Below are positions 34,980 through 44,400 of a stretch of DNA of 64,000 nt, one piece after another. Source of the DNA: Polaromonas sp. SP1. Lineage in GTDB: Bacteria > Pseudomonadota > Gammaproteobacteria > Burkholderiales > Burkholderiaceae_C. The position numbers and the translations under genes are program-made. Position 1 is the stretch's first letter. Every line of letters starts with the position of its first letter. Location: assembly GCF_003711205.1 (NCBI RefSeq), contig NZ_CP031013.1, positions 1,550,001-1,614,000 of the forward strand, in the 5' to 3' direction. The notes below the pieces were generated by a model that saw only the letters and a program-made list of their open reading frames with translations, did no database searches and had not been told where the DNA came from.

Positions 34980-36497
34980 CTACTGCCCGTCGGGCAGGTC
35001 CATGCCGACAAAACGCACGGTCACGCGCGTGCCCGGCGTCTGCGGATGCCCGGCCAGCGCGGCGTCTTCAATCGTGATGGTCGCGCCGTGCTGCTTGGCG
35101 ATCTCCAGCACGATCGCCAGGCCCAGGCCAGAGCCGTCGACGTTGGTGCCCAGCGTGCGGTAAAACGGCTGGAACACCAGCTCGCGCTCCGACTCAAGAA
35201 TGCCCGGGCCCGAGTCTTCGACCAACAGCACCAGCACGCCGCTGAAGCGGTCCGTCATCAGCCGCAGCGTGACCTGGCCTTTTTCAGGCGTGTAGTTGAT
35301 GGCGTTGTCCAGCAGGTTGCGCACCAGCTCCTTGAGCAGCGTCGCGTTGCCTTCCAGCTGCGTGGCCTGGTCGCCGGCTTCAGGGCCGTCATAACCCAGG
35401 TCGATCTGCTTTTCCAGTGCGCGCGGCACCGAGTCGGCCATCACTTCGGACACCACATGCACCAGGTCGATGTGCTGTTTGGCCAGGCTGCGGCCGGTGG
35501 TTTCGGCGCGTGCCAGCGCCAGCAGCTGGTTGACGGTGTGCGTGGCGCGAATGCTGGCGCGGCCGATGTGCTTGAGCGACTTTTTCAGCTCGTCGGCGTC
35601 GGTCTCGCGCTGCGCCAGGTCGGCTTGCATGCGCAGGCCCGCCAGCGGCGTCTTGAGCTGGTGGGCCGCATCGGCCAGGAAGCGTTTTTGCGTCGTCAGC
35701 GACACCTTGAGCCGGCTCAGCAGGTCGTTGATGGAGGACACCAGCGGCGCGACTTCTTCCGGCACCGCGGTTTCGTCGAGCGGGCTCATGTCGTCGGACT
35801 TGCGCGCGCGGATGCGCTTTTCAAGCTGGGCCAGCGGCTTGATGCCGCGCACCAGCGCCAGCCACACCAACAGCACCGCCAGCGGCAGTGTGACGAACTG
35901 CGGCACCATCGTGCCCTTGACGATTTCGGTGGCCAGCGTCTTGCGCTTTTCCAGCGTCTCGGCCACTTGCACCAGCACCATCTGGCTGGGCGCGGCCTCC
36001 GGTGCGGCGTTGCCCTTGTCGCCGCGCGTTGTGGCGGGCCTGGGCGCGGGCGCGGCGGCTTTGACATCCACCTTGAGCCAGGTGTAGGCCACCCGCACGT
36101 CTTCGCCCTGGATGATGTCTTCGCGCAGCCGCACCTCGCCGTTGGTGGGTTTGTCCTCGTCGGGCGGCGCCGGCAGGTCGTGCTCGCCGCTCAGGTGCTC
36201 GCCGTGCGTGCCCATCACCTGGTAATAAACGAGGTCGGTGTCGTCGGCACGCAGGATCTCGCGCGCCGGCGCCGTCAGGTTGAACTGCACCTGGTTGTTT
36301 TTGACCACCACCAGCTTGGCCAGCGCCTGCACGTTGTACTCGAGCGCGCGGTCAAACGGCTTGCCGGCGATGTTCTGCGCCACCAGCCAGGTCAAGGCCA
36401 GGCTGATCGGCCACAGCAGCAGCAGCGGCGTGAGCATCCAGTCGAGGATTTCGCCGAAGAGGCTTCGGCGTTCGCGTTGGAAAAGTCTTAAGGCCAC
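34980..36497 (-). CDS. Sensor histidine kinase (TctE-like)
   Basis: 505 residues. N-terminal membrane helix near residues 18-40, a periplasmic part with a Pro/Ala-rich insert, and a second helix near 203-222. Then the kinase: H-box FLADAAHQLKTPLAGLR near residue 280, N-box NLLDNAINYTPEKG near 395, G1 VEDSGPGI and G2 GSGLGLAIV. The periplasmic part resembles the 2CSK_N domain of TctE, which senses carboxylates. Partner is the response regulator just upstream, though a hairpin and a repeat lie between them. Confidence 0.9.
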   Translation of the reverse strand: MALRLFQRERRSLFGEILDWMLTPLLLLWPISLALTWLVAQNIAGKPFDRALEYNVQALAKLVVVKNNQVQFNLTAPAREILRADDTDLVYYQVMGTHGEHLSGEHDLPAPPDEDKPTNGEVRLREDIIQGEDVRVAYTWLKVDVKAAAPAPRPATTRGDKGNAAPEAAPSQMVLVQVAETLEKRKTLATEIVKGTMVPQFVTLPLAVLLVWLALVRGIKPLAQLEKRIRARKSDDMSPLDETAVPEEVAPLVSSINDLLSRLKVSLTTQKRFLADAAHQLKTPLAGLRMQADLAQRETDADELKKSLKHIGRASIRATHTVNQLLALARAETTGRSLAKQHIDLVHVVSEVMADSVPRALEKQIDLGYDGPEAGDQATQLEGNATLLKELVRNLLDNAINYTPEKGQVTLRLMTDRFSGVLVLLVEDSGPGILESERELVFQPFYRTLGTNVDGSGLGLAIVLEIAKQHGATITIEDAALAGHPQTPGTRVTVRFVGMDLPDGQ

Positions 36498-36510
36498 AGA
36501 TCAGGAAGCC

Positions 36511-36542
36511 AAGAGAACGCTCACCCACTGAGCGTTCTCTTT
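36511..36542 (+). terminator. Perfect 13-bp hairpin between response regulator and kinase genes
   Basis: AAGAGAACGCTCA/TGAGCGTTCTCTT with a 5-base loop, 14 bases upstream of the kinase ATG. On the plus strand TT follows; on the minus strand, the coding direction, no T tract follows. It may cut read-through from regulator into kinase or protect the message end. Confidence 0.5.
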
Positions 36543-36550
36543 AAGCCAGC

Positions 36551-36643
36551 AGGAGCCGCGGAACCGGCTTTGCCGGGCCGCAGGCGGGGCGGCCCCCCCG
36601 GGGGGCAGGGAGCTACACGAAGTGAGCGACCGTGGGGGCTCCA
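36551..36643 (+). repeat. Dispersed repeat family S, copy S3
   Basis: GAGCCGCGGAACCGGCTTTGCCGGGCC, a GGCCCCCCCGGGGGGC hairpin, and GCTACACGAAGTGAGC in the same order as S1 and S2. Lies between the response regulator stop and the 13-bp hairpin. Confidence 0.7.
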
Positions 36644-36646
36644 TCT

Positions 36647-37321
36647 CTACCCAGGGATTTTTTCAAGGCAATAGCCCAGCCCGCGAACCGTCGCGATCCG
36701 CACCGGCCCCTTTTCAATCTTCTTGCGCAAGCGGTGTATGTACACCTCGATCGCGTTGTTGCTGACCTCTTCGCCCCATTCACACAGGCGCTCGACCAGC
36801 TGGTCCTTGCTGACAAGGCGGCCGGCGCGCTGCAGCAGCACTTCGAGCAAACCGAGCTCGCGCGCCGACAGCTCCAGCATCTGGCCGTCGATGGTGGCCA
36901 CGCGGCCGGCCTGGTCGTACACCAGCGGGCCGTGTTTGATGGTGCTGCTGGCGCCGCCCATGCCGCGGCGTATCAGCGCGCGCACGCGGGCTTCCAGCTC
37001 CTGCAGCGAAAACGGCTTGGCCATGTAATCGTCGGCGCCGTAGTCCAGGCCCTTGACGCGCTCTTCCACGCTGTCGGCGGCGGTGAGGATCAGTACCGGC
37101 ATGGACGAGCCGCGCGCGCGCAGGCGCTTGAGCACTTCCAGCCCGTGCATGCGCGGCAGGCCCAGGTCCAGGATCAGCAGGTCGAATTCGGTGTTGGTGA
37201 GCAGCGCGGCGTCGGCTTCGGTGCCGCTGGCCACGTGGTCGGCCGCGGCGCCCGAGGCGCGCAGCGTACGCAAAAGGCCATCGGCCAAAACCTGGTCGTC
37301 TTCGGCTATCAGAATGCGCAT
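36647..37321 (-). CDS. OmpR-family response regulator (TctD/QseB-like)
   Basis: 224 residues. Receiver with acidic pair AEDD near residue 7, phospho-acceptor Asp in LILDLGLPR near 51, VLILTAAD and MAKPF (Lys near 101). Then a winged-helix DNA-binding domain with SARELGLLEVLLQRAG near 150 and EVYIHRLRKKIE near 193. Binds DNA when phosphorylated. Upstream of the kinase gene on the same strand but 149 bases apart. No tctCBA transport genes are adjacent, so the target is unknown. Confidence 0.92.
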   Translation of the reverse strand: MRILIAEDDQVLADGLLRTLRASGAAADHVASGTEADAALLTNTEFDLLILDLGLPRMHGLEVLKRLRARGSSMPVLILTAADSVEERVKGLDYGADDYMAKPFSLQELEARVRALIRRGMGGASSTIKHGPLVYDQAGRVATIDGQMLELSARELGLLEVLLQRAGRLVSKDQLVERLCEWGEEVSNNAIEVYIHRLRKKIEKGPVRIATVRGLGYCLEKIPG

Positions 37322-37429
37322 GGTTGTCTCCAGATATCAGCCCCTGTTTCAGGCCTACGGGGGCGGTTTGGTGTTCTAAGACAAATTCTAGGCTTTTGCA
37401 GCAGCAAGTTTGCTGACACGGCGATGTGG

Positions 37430-37939
37430 TCAGGCACCTGCGTACGCTTCCAGCCCCAATGCCACCACCGTCGCCACATCCTGCCCCACTGCCTGGCGGA
37501 ATTCGTCTTCGGCCTGCCGCACCGCCTGGTGAAAGGCTTCCAGCCACAGTAGCCCCGACCCGGTGAACACCACCTGGCGGGCGCGTTTGTCATGCGGGTC
37601 GGGCTGGCGCGTCACCAGGCCCCAGGCTTCGCACTGGTCGACCAGATCGCCCATGGCCTGTTTGCTCATGCCGGCGCTTTGCGCGAGGTCGGTCAGGCGC
37701 GAGCCGCCCACGGCCAGGTGGCGCGTGATGTGGATGTGCGCGGCGCCGACCTGGTCGCGTGCCGCGAGGTTGGAGAGCGCCAGCGGCACCTCGATGCTGC
37801 TGGCCATCAGCGACAGCACACGCTCGTCGAAGCGGCGCAGGGCGTGGCCCATCAGGCGGCCCAGGTGGGTTTGCCGCCAGCCGGCTTCGGTGGCGCCAAA
37901 GGGGCTGGAAAGAAGCGGGGAATCCATGGTTTCTGCCAT
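37430..37939 (-). CDS. MarR-family transcriptional regulator
   Basis: 169 residues from ATG 37939; ATG 37927 would shorten it by four. Winged helix (LTDLAQSAGMSKQAMGDLVDQCEAWGLV, core MSKQAMGDLVD near residue 95) and wing with DPHDKRARQV: the standard MarR layout. N- and C-terminal helices form the dimer. MarR proteins repress their own gene or a neighbour and are released by phenolic or redox ligands. A dyad that fits the family lies 19 bases upstream of the start. No obvious target gene is adjacent other than recA, which is divergent. Confidence 0.85.
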   Translation of the reverse strand: MAETMDSPLLSSPFGATEAGWRQTHLGRLMGHALRRFDERVLSLMASSIEVPLALSNLAARDQVGAAHIHITRHLAVGGSRLTDLAQSAGMSKQAMGDLVDQCEAWGLVTRQPDPHDKRARQVVFTGSGLLWLEAFHQAVRQAEDEFRQAVGQDVATVVALGLEAYAGA

Positions 37940-37957
37940 CAAACAATGGTATCCCAA

Positions 37958-37978
37958 TTGATCAGGCAAACTGACTAA
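37958..37978. promoter_or_regulatory. Candidate MarR operator
   Basis: TTGATCAG-GCAAA-CTGACTAA: 8-base arms that match at 6 positions, 5-base spacer, right upstream of the MarR gene. Size and AT-edged dyad fit MarR sites. Confidence 0.45.
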
Positions 37979-37986
37979 AAATAGGG

Positions 37987-38015
37987 TTTACTTATTTTTA
38001 TAGCGCCCATAAAGT
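37987..38015 (+). promoter_or_regulatory. Promoter of recA
   Basis: TTTACT at 37987-37992, 17-base spacer, TAAAGT at 38010-38015, about 90 bases before the recA ATG. Confidence 0.5.
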
Positions 38016-38034
38016 ACTGGTCATGCATCCAGCG

Positions 38035-38050
38035 CTGTGAATAAAAGCAG
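38035..38050. promoter_or_regulatory. Candidate LexA (SOS) box of recA
   Basis: CTGTGAATAAAAGCAG matches CTGT-N8-ACAG at 7 of the 8 fixed bases. It lies about 20 bases after the -10 box and 54 bases before the ATG at 38105. Confidence 0.55.
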
Positions 38051-38104
38051 AGACTGGAAATGAAGGCAACAAGTTTTACATCATTGATTTTCAAGGAGTT
38101 TTTC

Positions 38105-39247
<1,143 letters not shown>

Positions 39248-39251
39248 TTTT

Positions 39252-39315
39252 GAATGCCAAATAAGGCTCTAGCCCAGTTGGAGCATGCGCTGTTAGCTAT
39301 TAAAAAGATAGCAAG
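39252..39315 (+). repeat. Dispersed repeat family R, copy R6
   Basis: AATGCCAAATAAGGCTCTAGCCCA, GCATGCGCTGTTAGC, TATTAAAAAGATAGCAAGC: the best-preserved copy. GCTAT/ATAGC arms and GGCTCTAGCCC near-palindrome are clear. Sits between recA and recX and could affect coupling of the two. Confidence 0.7.
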
Positions 39316-39339
39316 CATGTTGGGCTCGACCTGTTAGCC

Positions 39340-39831
39340 ATGGAAAATCCGGTAGATCACAAGCCAGCCAAACCCGCTCGACGAGCGGGTTTTGGCCTTT
39401 CGCTGAAGGGCCGCGCGTTGCGCTACCTGGCCGCACGCGAACATTCACGCGCCGAGCTGGAGCGCAAGCTGGCCCCGCATGAAGAAACCCCGGGGCAGTT
39501 GGCGAAGGTGCTCGATGACCTGGAGGCCAAGGACTTCATCAGCGAGGCGCGGGTGGTCGAGTCGGTCATCAACCGGCGCGCCGGGCGTTTTGGCGCCGCG
39601 CGCATCAAGCATGAGCTGCTGACCAAAGGCCTGAGCGCGGAACGGGTGGCCGGGGCGGTGGCCAGCCTCAAAGGCAGCGAAGTGGAACGCGCCAGGGACA
39701 TCTGGCGCAGGAAGTTCGACGGGCCGGCGCCCGACGCGGCTGGGCGAGCCAAGCAGATGCGGTTTCTGGCGGCGCGCGGTTTTGGCGGTGATGTGATCCG
39801 CCGCGTGGTGTCCCAGACAGACGAAGATTGA
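39340..39831 (+). CDS. recX: Regulatory protein RecX
   Basis: 163 residues from ATG 39340. The three-helix repeats are visible: RALRYLAAREHSRAELERKL near residue 26 (quoted at its 20-residue core), then DDLEAKDFISEARVVESVINRR near 58 and RIKHELLTKGLS near 88. RecX binds RecA filaments and limits their activity. It is downstream of recA at a 92-base gap containing R6; another R copy (R7) follows, so the gene is bracketed by direct repeats. Confidence 0.93.
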   Translation: MENPVDHKPAKPARRAGFGLSLKGRALRYLAAREHSRAELERKLAPHEETPGQLAKVLDDLEAKDFISEARVVESVINRRAGRFGAARIKHELLTKGLSAERVAGAVASLKGSEVERARDIWRRKFDGPAPDAAGRAKQMRFLAARGFGGDVIRRVVSQTDED

Positions 39832-39866
39832 CGGCGCCCGCAGGCTCTGTCGTTTAAGGAAAAAAG

Positions 39867-39916
39867 GGCTCTAGCCCAATCGCTACATGCGCAAACAGCT
39901 ATTAAATTAATAGCAA
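39867..39916 (+). repeat. Dispersed repeat family R, copy R7
   Basis: GGCTCTAGCCCAATCG, CATGCGCAAACAGC, TATTAAATTAATAGCAA: same direction as R6. It lies between the convergent recX and argC genes. Confidence 0.7.
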
Positions 39917-39926
39917 ATGCAAGGCT

Positions 39927-40838
39927 TTACAGCCCGAGCATCAACTTCAGGTTTTGCACCGCAGCGCCTGACGCGCCCTTGCCCAGGTTGTCCAGCCGTG
40001 CCACCAGCACCGCGTGGCGATGCTCTTCGTTGGCGAACACGCGCAGTTCCATCTTGTTGGTGTCGTTCAGCGCCAGCGCGTCCAGCTTGCCGGAGTCGCC
40101 CGCGGGCTCCACCGTCACCCATTCGCTGCCGGCGTAGTGTTTGGCCAGCACGTCCTGCAACTGCGCACCGGTCGGTTTGCCGGGCAGCAAATCCAGGTGC
40201 AAAGGCAGCTGCACCAGCATGCCTTGCTTGAAGTTGCCGACGGAAGGAATAAACACCGGGCGGCGTGTGAGGCCCGTGTATTTCATGATTTCGGGCAGAT
40301 GCTTGTGCTTCAGGCCCAGGCCGTACAACTCAAACAGCGGCGCGGTGCCGGCCTCGTAATCCTCGATCATCTGCCGCCCGCCGCCGGAGTAACCGCTCAC
40401 CGCCGGAAGGCTCAGGGGGAAATCGGCCGGGATCACGCCGGCATCGACCAGCGGGCGGATCAGCGCAATCGCGCCGGTGGCGTAGCAGCCGGGGTTGCCG
40501 ACGCGGTCGGCAGCGGCCACGGCGGCGCGCTGCGATGGGGTCAACTCAGGGAAGCCGTAAACCCAGCCCGCCACGGTGCGGTGGGCGGTCGAGGCGTCGA
40601 TGATCTTGGGTTTTTTGCCGGTCAGCGAGTCGATCATGGCGACCGATTCGCGGGCTGCGTCGTCGTGCAGGCACAGGATCACCATGTCCACCTGCGCCAT
40701 CAGCGCGCGCTTGGCGGCCGCATCCTTGCGCAGCTCCGGCGCGATGCTGACCAGCTCGATTTGCGGCATGGCTTGCAGCCGCTCGCGGATCTGCAGGCCC
40801 GTGGTGCCGGCTTCTCCGTCAATAAAAACTTTGGGCAT
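39927..40838 (-). CDS. argC: N-acetyl-gamma-glutamyl-phosphate reductase, type 2
   Basis: 303 residues from ATG 40838 ([21 protein letters not shown]; the G..GTTG nucleotide site). Active Cys in [11 protein letters not shown] near residue 117 and the catalytic His in LKHKHLPEI. The length of about 300 and [11 protein letters not shown] start are those of the type 2 ArgC branch, not the longer type 1. It reduces N-acetylglutamyl phosphate with NADPH in arginine synthesis, in the cytosol. Monocistronic here. A longer frame beyond 40838 is only run-through of GC-poor leader. Confidence 0.95.
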   Translation of the reverse strand: MPKVFIDGEAGTTGLQIRERLQAMPQIELVSIAPELRKDAAAKRALMAQVDMVILCLHDDAARESVAMIDSLTGKKPKIIDASTAHRTVAGWVYGFPELTPSQRAAVAAADRVGNPGCYATGAIALIRPLVDAGVIPADFPLSLPAVSGYSGGGRQMIEDYEAGTAPLFELYGLGLKHKHLPEIMKYTGLTRRPVFIPSVGNFKQGMLVQLPLHLDLLPGKPTGAQLQDVLAKHYAGSEWVTVEPAGDSGKLDALALNDTNKMELRVFANEEHRHAVLVARLDNLGKGASGAAVQNLKLMLGL

Positions 40839-41152
40839 GAAAACTTCCAGATCGGACAACAAAAGAACAACAAAAACGAAATACGCAAATAAGGCAAAGC
40901 CAGGGCCGCCCAACGCGAAAAAGGCACCCCCAAAAAGCCTTGCAAGGCCCGATTTCAGGCCGTTTACGCGCCATTTGGGGTTGTCAGGCCGGCACAAGAG
41001 TTGTGCGTCGCACCATGATACAGTTCTGCGTTGCTGCGTGCAGTGACCGCCGACGTGGTTTTTTGGGCCGGTGTGGCCTCTATCCGACACCCCATCGCCC
41101 CGCCCAAATCCCTGTTGCACCCCCCTCTTTTACTGAATTCTGAAGGCTTTTC
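40839..41152. other. Gap of 314 bases between argC and sucC
   Basis: Holds the leaders of two divergent genes. A small perfect dyad GCACAA-GAG-TTGTGC lies at 40992-41006. A promoter for sucC is expected but no strong -35/-10 pair stands out. I see no conserved small gene or RNA in it. Confidence 0.4.
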
Positions 41153-42313
<1,161 letters not shown>

Positions 42314-42332
42314 GCCCCAGGAGCACACAAAC

Positions 42333-43226
42333 ATGTCGATCTACATCAACAAAAACACCAAAGTCATTACCCAGGGCATCACGGGCAAGACCGGCCAGTT
42401 CCATACCCGCATGTGCCGCGACTACGCGAACGGCAAAGAAGCCTTTGTGGCCGGCGTGAACCCCAAGAAAGCCGGCGAAGACTTCGAAGGCATCCCGATT
42501 TTTGCGAACGTGACCGAAGCCGCCAAGGCAACCGGCGCGACCGTGTCCGTCATCTACGTGCCGCCCGCAGGCGCCGCTGCCGCCATCTGGGAGGCTGTTG
42601 AAGCCAACCTGGACCTGGCGATCTGCATTACCGAAGGCATCCCCGTGCGGGACATGCTCGAAGTGCGCAACCGCATGAAGGCCAAGGAAGCCGCCGGCGG
42701 CAAGAAAACCCTGCTGCTGGGCCCCAACTGCCCCGGTCTCATCACCCCCGACGAGATCAAGATCGGCATCATGCCCGGCCACATCCACCGCAAGGGCCGT
42801 ATCGGCGTGGTCAGCCGCTCCGGCACGCTGACGTATGAAGCCGTGGCGCAACTGACCGAAATCGGCCTGGGCCAGTCCAGTGCCGTCGGCATCGGCGGCG
42901 ACCCGATCAACGGCCTGAAACACATTGACGTCATGAAGGCTTTCAATGACGACCCGGACACCGACGCGGTCATCATGATCGGCGAAATCGGCGGCCCCGA
43001 CGAAGCCGAAGCGGCCCAGTGGTGCAAGGCCAACATGAAAAAGCCTATCGTCGGTTTCATCGCCGGCGTGACGGCTCCGGCCGGCAAGCGCATGGGCCAT
43101 GCCGGCGCGCTGATTTCCGGCGGCGCCGACACGGCGGATGCCAAACTGGCCATCATGGAAGCCTGCGGTTTCACCGTGACGCGCAACCCTTCTGAAATGG
43201 CCAAGCTGCTCAAGAACCTGCTGTAA
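42333..43226 (+). CDS. sucD: Succinate--CoA ligase, alpha subunit
   Basis: 297 residues from ATG 42333; GGAG at 42319-42322 precedes it. CoA-binding Rossmann domain with [13 protein letters not shown] near residue 15, and the phospho-histidine in [10 protein letters not shown] near 247. [10 protein letters not shown] near 155 is the CoA-ligase linkage. Forms the alpha2beta2 or alpha-beta enzyme with SucC. A terminator with a T tract follows about 105 bases later. Confidence 0.97.
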   Translation: MSIYINKNTKVITQGITGKTGQFHTRMCRDYANGKEAFVAGVNPKKAGEDFEGIPIFANVTEAAKATGATVSVIYVPPAGAAAAIWEAVEANLDLAICITEGIPVRDMLEVRNRMKAKEAAGGKKTLLLGPNCPGLITPDEIKIGIMPGHIHRKGRIGVVSRSGTLTYEAVAQLTEIGLGQSSAVGIGGDPINGLKHIDVMKAFNDDPDTDAVIMIGEIGGPDEAEAAQWCKANMKKPIVGFIAGVTAPAGKRMGHAGALISGGADTADAKLAIMEACGFTVTRNPSEMAKLLKNLL

Positions 43227-43330
43227 GGCGCTGCGCAAAGCGACTTTCAGCAAACTTGACCTCGATCAAGCAAATACGCAGTAATACCGATCGCGGTAGC
43301 TGCGTTGCGGCTTAGACTCTCCAAAAAACA

Positions 43331-43357
43331 AAAAAGCGCTTTCCGGCGCTTTTTTTC
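43331..43357 (+). terminator. Rho-independent terminator after sucCD
   Basis: AAAAAGCGC, 6-base loop TTTCCG, GCGCTTTTT with more T (43346-43356). It ends about 21 bases before the terC start codon, so terC mRNA must begin downstream or arise by read-through. Confidence 0.8.
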
Positions 43358-43377
43358 ATTCATAACAGGAGCCACAC

Positions 43378-44079
43378 ATGTTTTTCGGACTGGACCTCGC
43401 GTCCCCCCTCTTCTGGAGCGCTTTCGGCTCCATCATGATCGCCAACATCGTCCTGTCGGGCGACAACGCCGTGGTGATCGCCATGGCCGCGCGAACGCTC
43501 AAACCCGAACAGCAAGCCAAAGCGATTTTCTGGGGCAGCGCCGCCGCGATCGTGATGCGGATTGTGCTGACCATTGTGGCCATCCAGTTGCTGACCCTGC
43601 CTTACCTGAAAATCATAGGCGCAGTGCTGCTGGTCTATATCGGCGTGGACCTGCTCAAGGGCGAAGAGGAAGGTGATGAACACGGCAAGGAAATCAACGG
43701 CATGGCGGCCGCGATTCGCACTATCCTGGTGGCCGACCTCGTGATGAGCCTGGACAACGTGCTGGCCGTGGCCGCCGCCGCCAAGGGCAACCTGCCCCTG
43801 CTGGTCCTGGGCCTGGTGGTGAGCATTCCTCTGATTGTTTTCGGCGCCACCCTGCTGACCAAGGTGATGGAGCGCTTCCCCATCATCATTACCATCGGCG
43901 CGGCGCTGCTGGGCTTCCTGGCGGGTGAAATGCTGCTGACCGATCCCGCAGTGACGGCCCAGTTCGGCGCCATCAACGAGCACGCCGTCACCGCTGGCGG
44001 CATTCTGGGCGCCGTGCTGGTGGTGGCGCTTGGCACTTACATGGCCAAACGGCAGCAAAAAGAAGCAAGCTCCGCCTGA
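43378..44079 (+). CDS. TerC-family integral membrane protein (YjbE type)
   Basis: 233 residues from ATG 43378 with AGGAG at 43367-43371. About seven membrane helices; the two Asp motifs SGDNAVVIA near residue 27 and SLDNVLAVA near 122 are the hallmark of TerC proteins and are thought to bind a metal. Family members export manganese or act in metallation of secreted proteins; this branch is small and short. The long acidic loop EEEGDEHGKE is near residue 95. No yybP-ykoY manganese riboswitch was recognised ahead of it. Confidence 0.88.
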   Translation: MFFGLDLASPLFWSAFGSIMIANIVLSGDNAVVIAMAARTLKPEQQAKAIFWGSAAAIVMRIVLTIVAIQLLTLPYLKIIGAVLLVYIGVDLLKGEEEGDEHGKEINGMAAAIRTILVADLVMSLDNVLAVAAAAKGNLPLLVLGLVVSIPLIVFGATLLTKVMERFPIIITIGAALLGFLAGEMLLTDPAVTAQFGAINEHAVTAGGILGAVLVVALGTYMAKRQQKEASSA

Positions 44080-44400
44080 AGCTTACCGGCTTAATCCCCC
44101 GTCGCAATGAACGGGGGTAACGGGCGAGCCCTTCGCCCGTATCCAGGCCCTTTTCCGCACGATTGCTGCGTGTCGGCTGAAAACCACGTATTTGCAACAG
44201 TCGGCGCGGCCGTCATGCAAAAGTCGCTTGTCCAGGCGCATCCCGTCTGTTAATGTCCATTGTCAGGAGACTTGTAACCTGCCGAAACAGTGGCGGGTGC
44301 AGCTTGGCGCCCGTAATGGCAGCCTTGAGCGACGGGTAATACAAAGCAATTAAAAAAGCAGCCAAAGCGATGTACAGCGAATCAGGACAAGGGACGGGAA
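44080..44400. other. Gap of 321 bases between terC and the kinase operon
   Basis: Starts with two GC hairpins: CCCCCGT/ACGGGGG (44096-44117) and ACGGGCGA/TCGCCCGT (44120-44140, perfect 8 bp). These may end terC transcription, though no T tract follows. The rest holds the leader of the signalling operon and no recognisable gene. Confidence 0.5.
44228..44256 (+). promoter_or_regulatory. Candidate promoter of the CHASE2 kinase operon
   Basis: TTGTCC (44228-44233), 17-base spacer, TAATGT (44251-44256), about 145 bases before the GTG at 44401. Confidence 0.4.

Noticed and set aside
36511..36542. Terminator of the response regulator gene
   Set aside because: On the coding (minus) strand no T tract follows the stem, so a plain intrinsic terminator role is not supported; listed instead as a hairpin of uncertain role.
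38017..38032. CTGG-N8-CCAG as LexA box of recA
   Set aside because: It is symmetric only at the outer four bases. The neighbouring CTGT-N8-GCAG at 38035-38050 fits LexA consensus better.
43227..43377. yybP-ykoY manganese riboswitch ahead of terC
   Set aside because: The conserved aptamer core was not found by eye; only a terminator hairpin of the sucCD transcript is clear.
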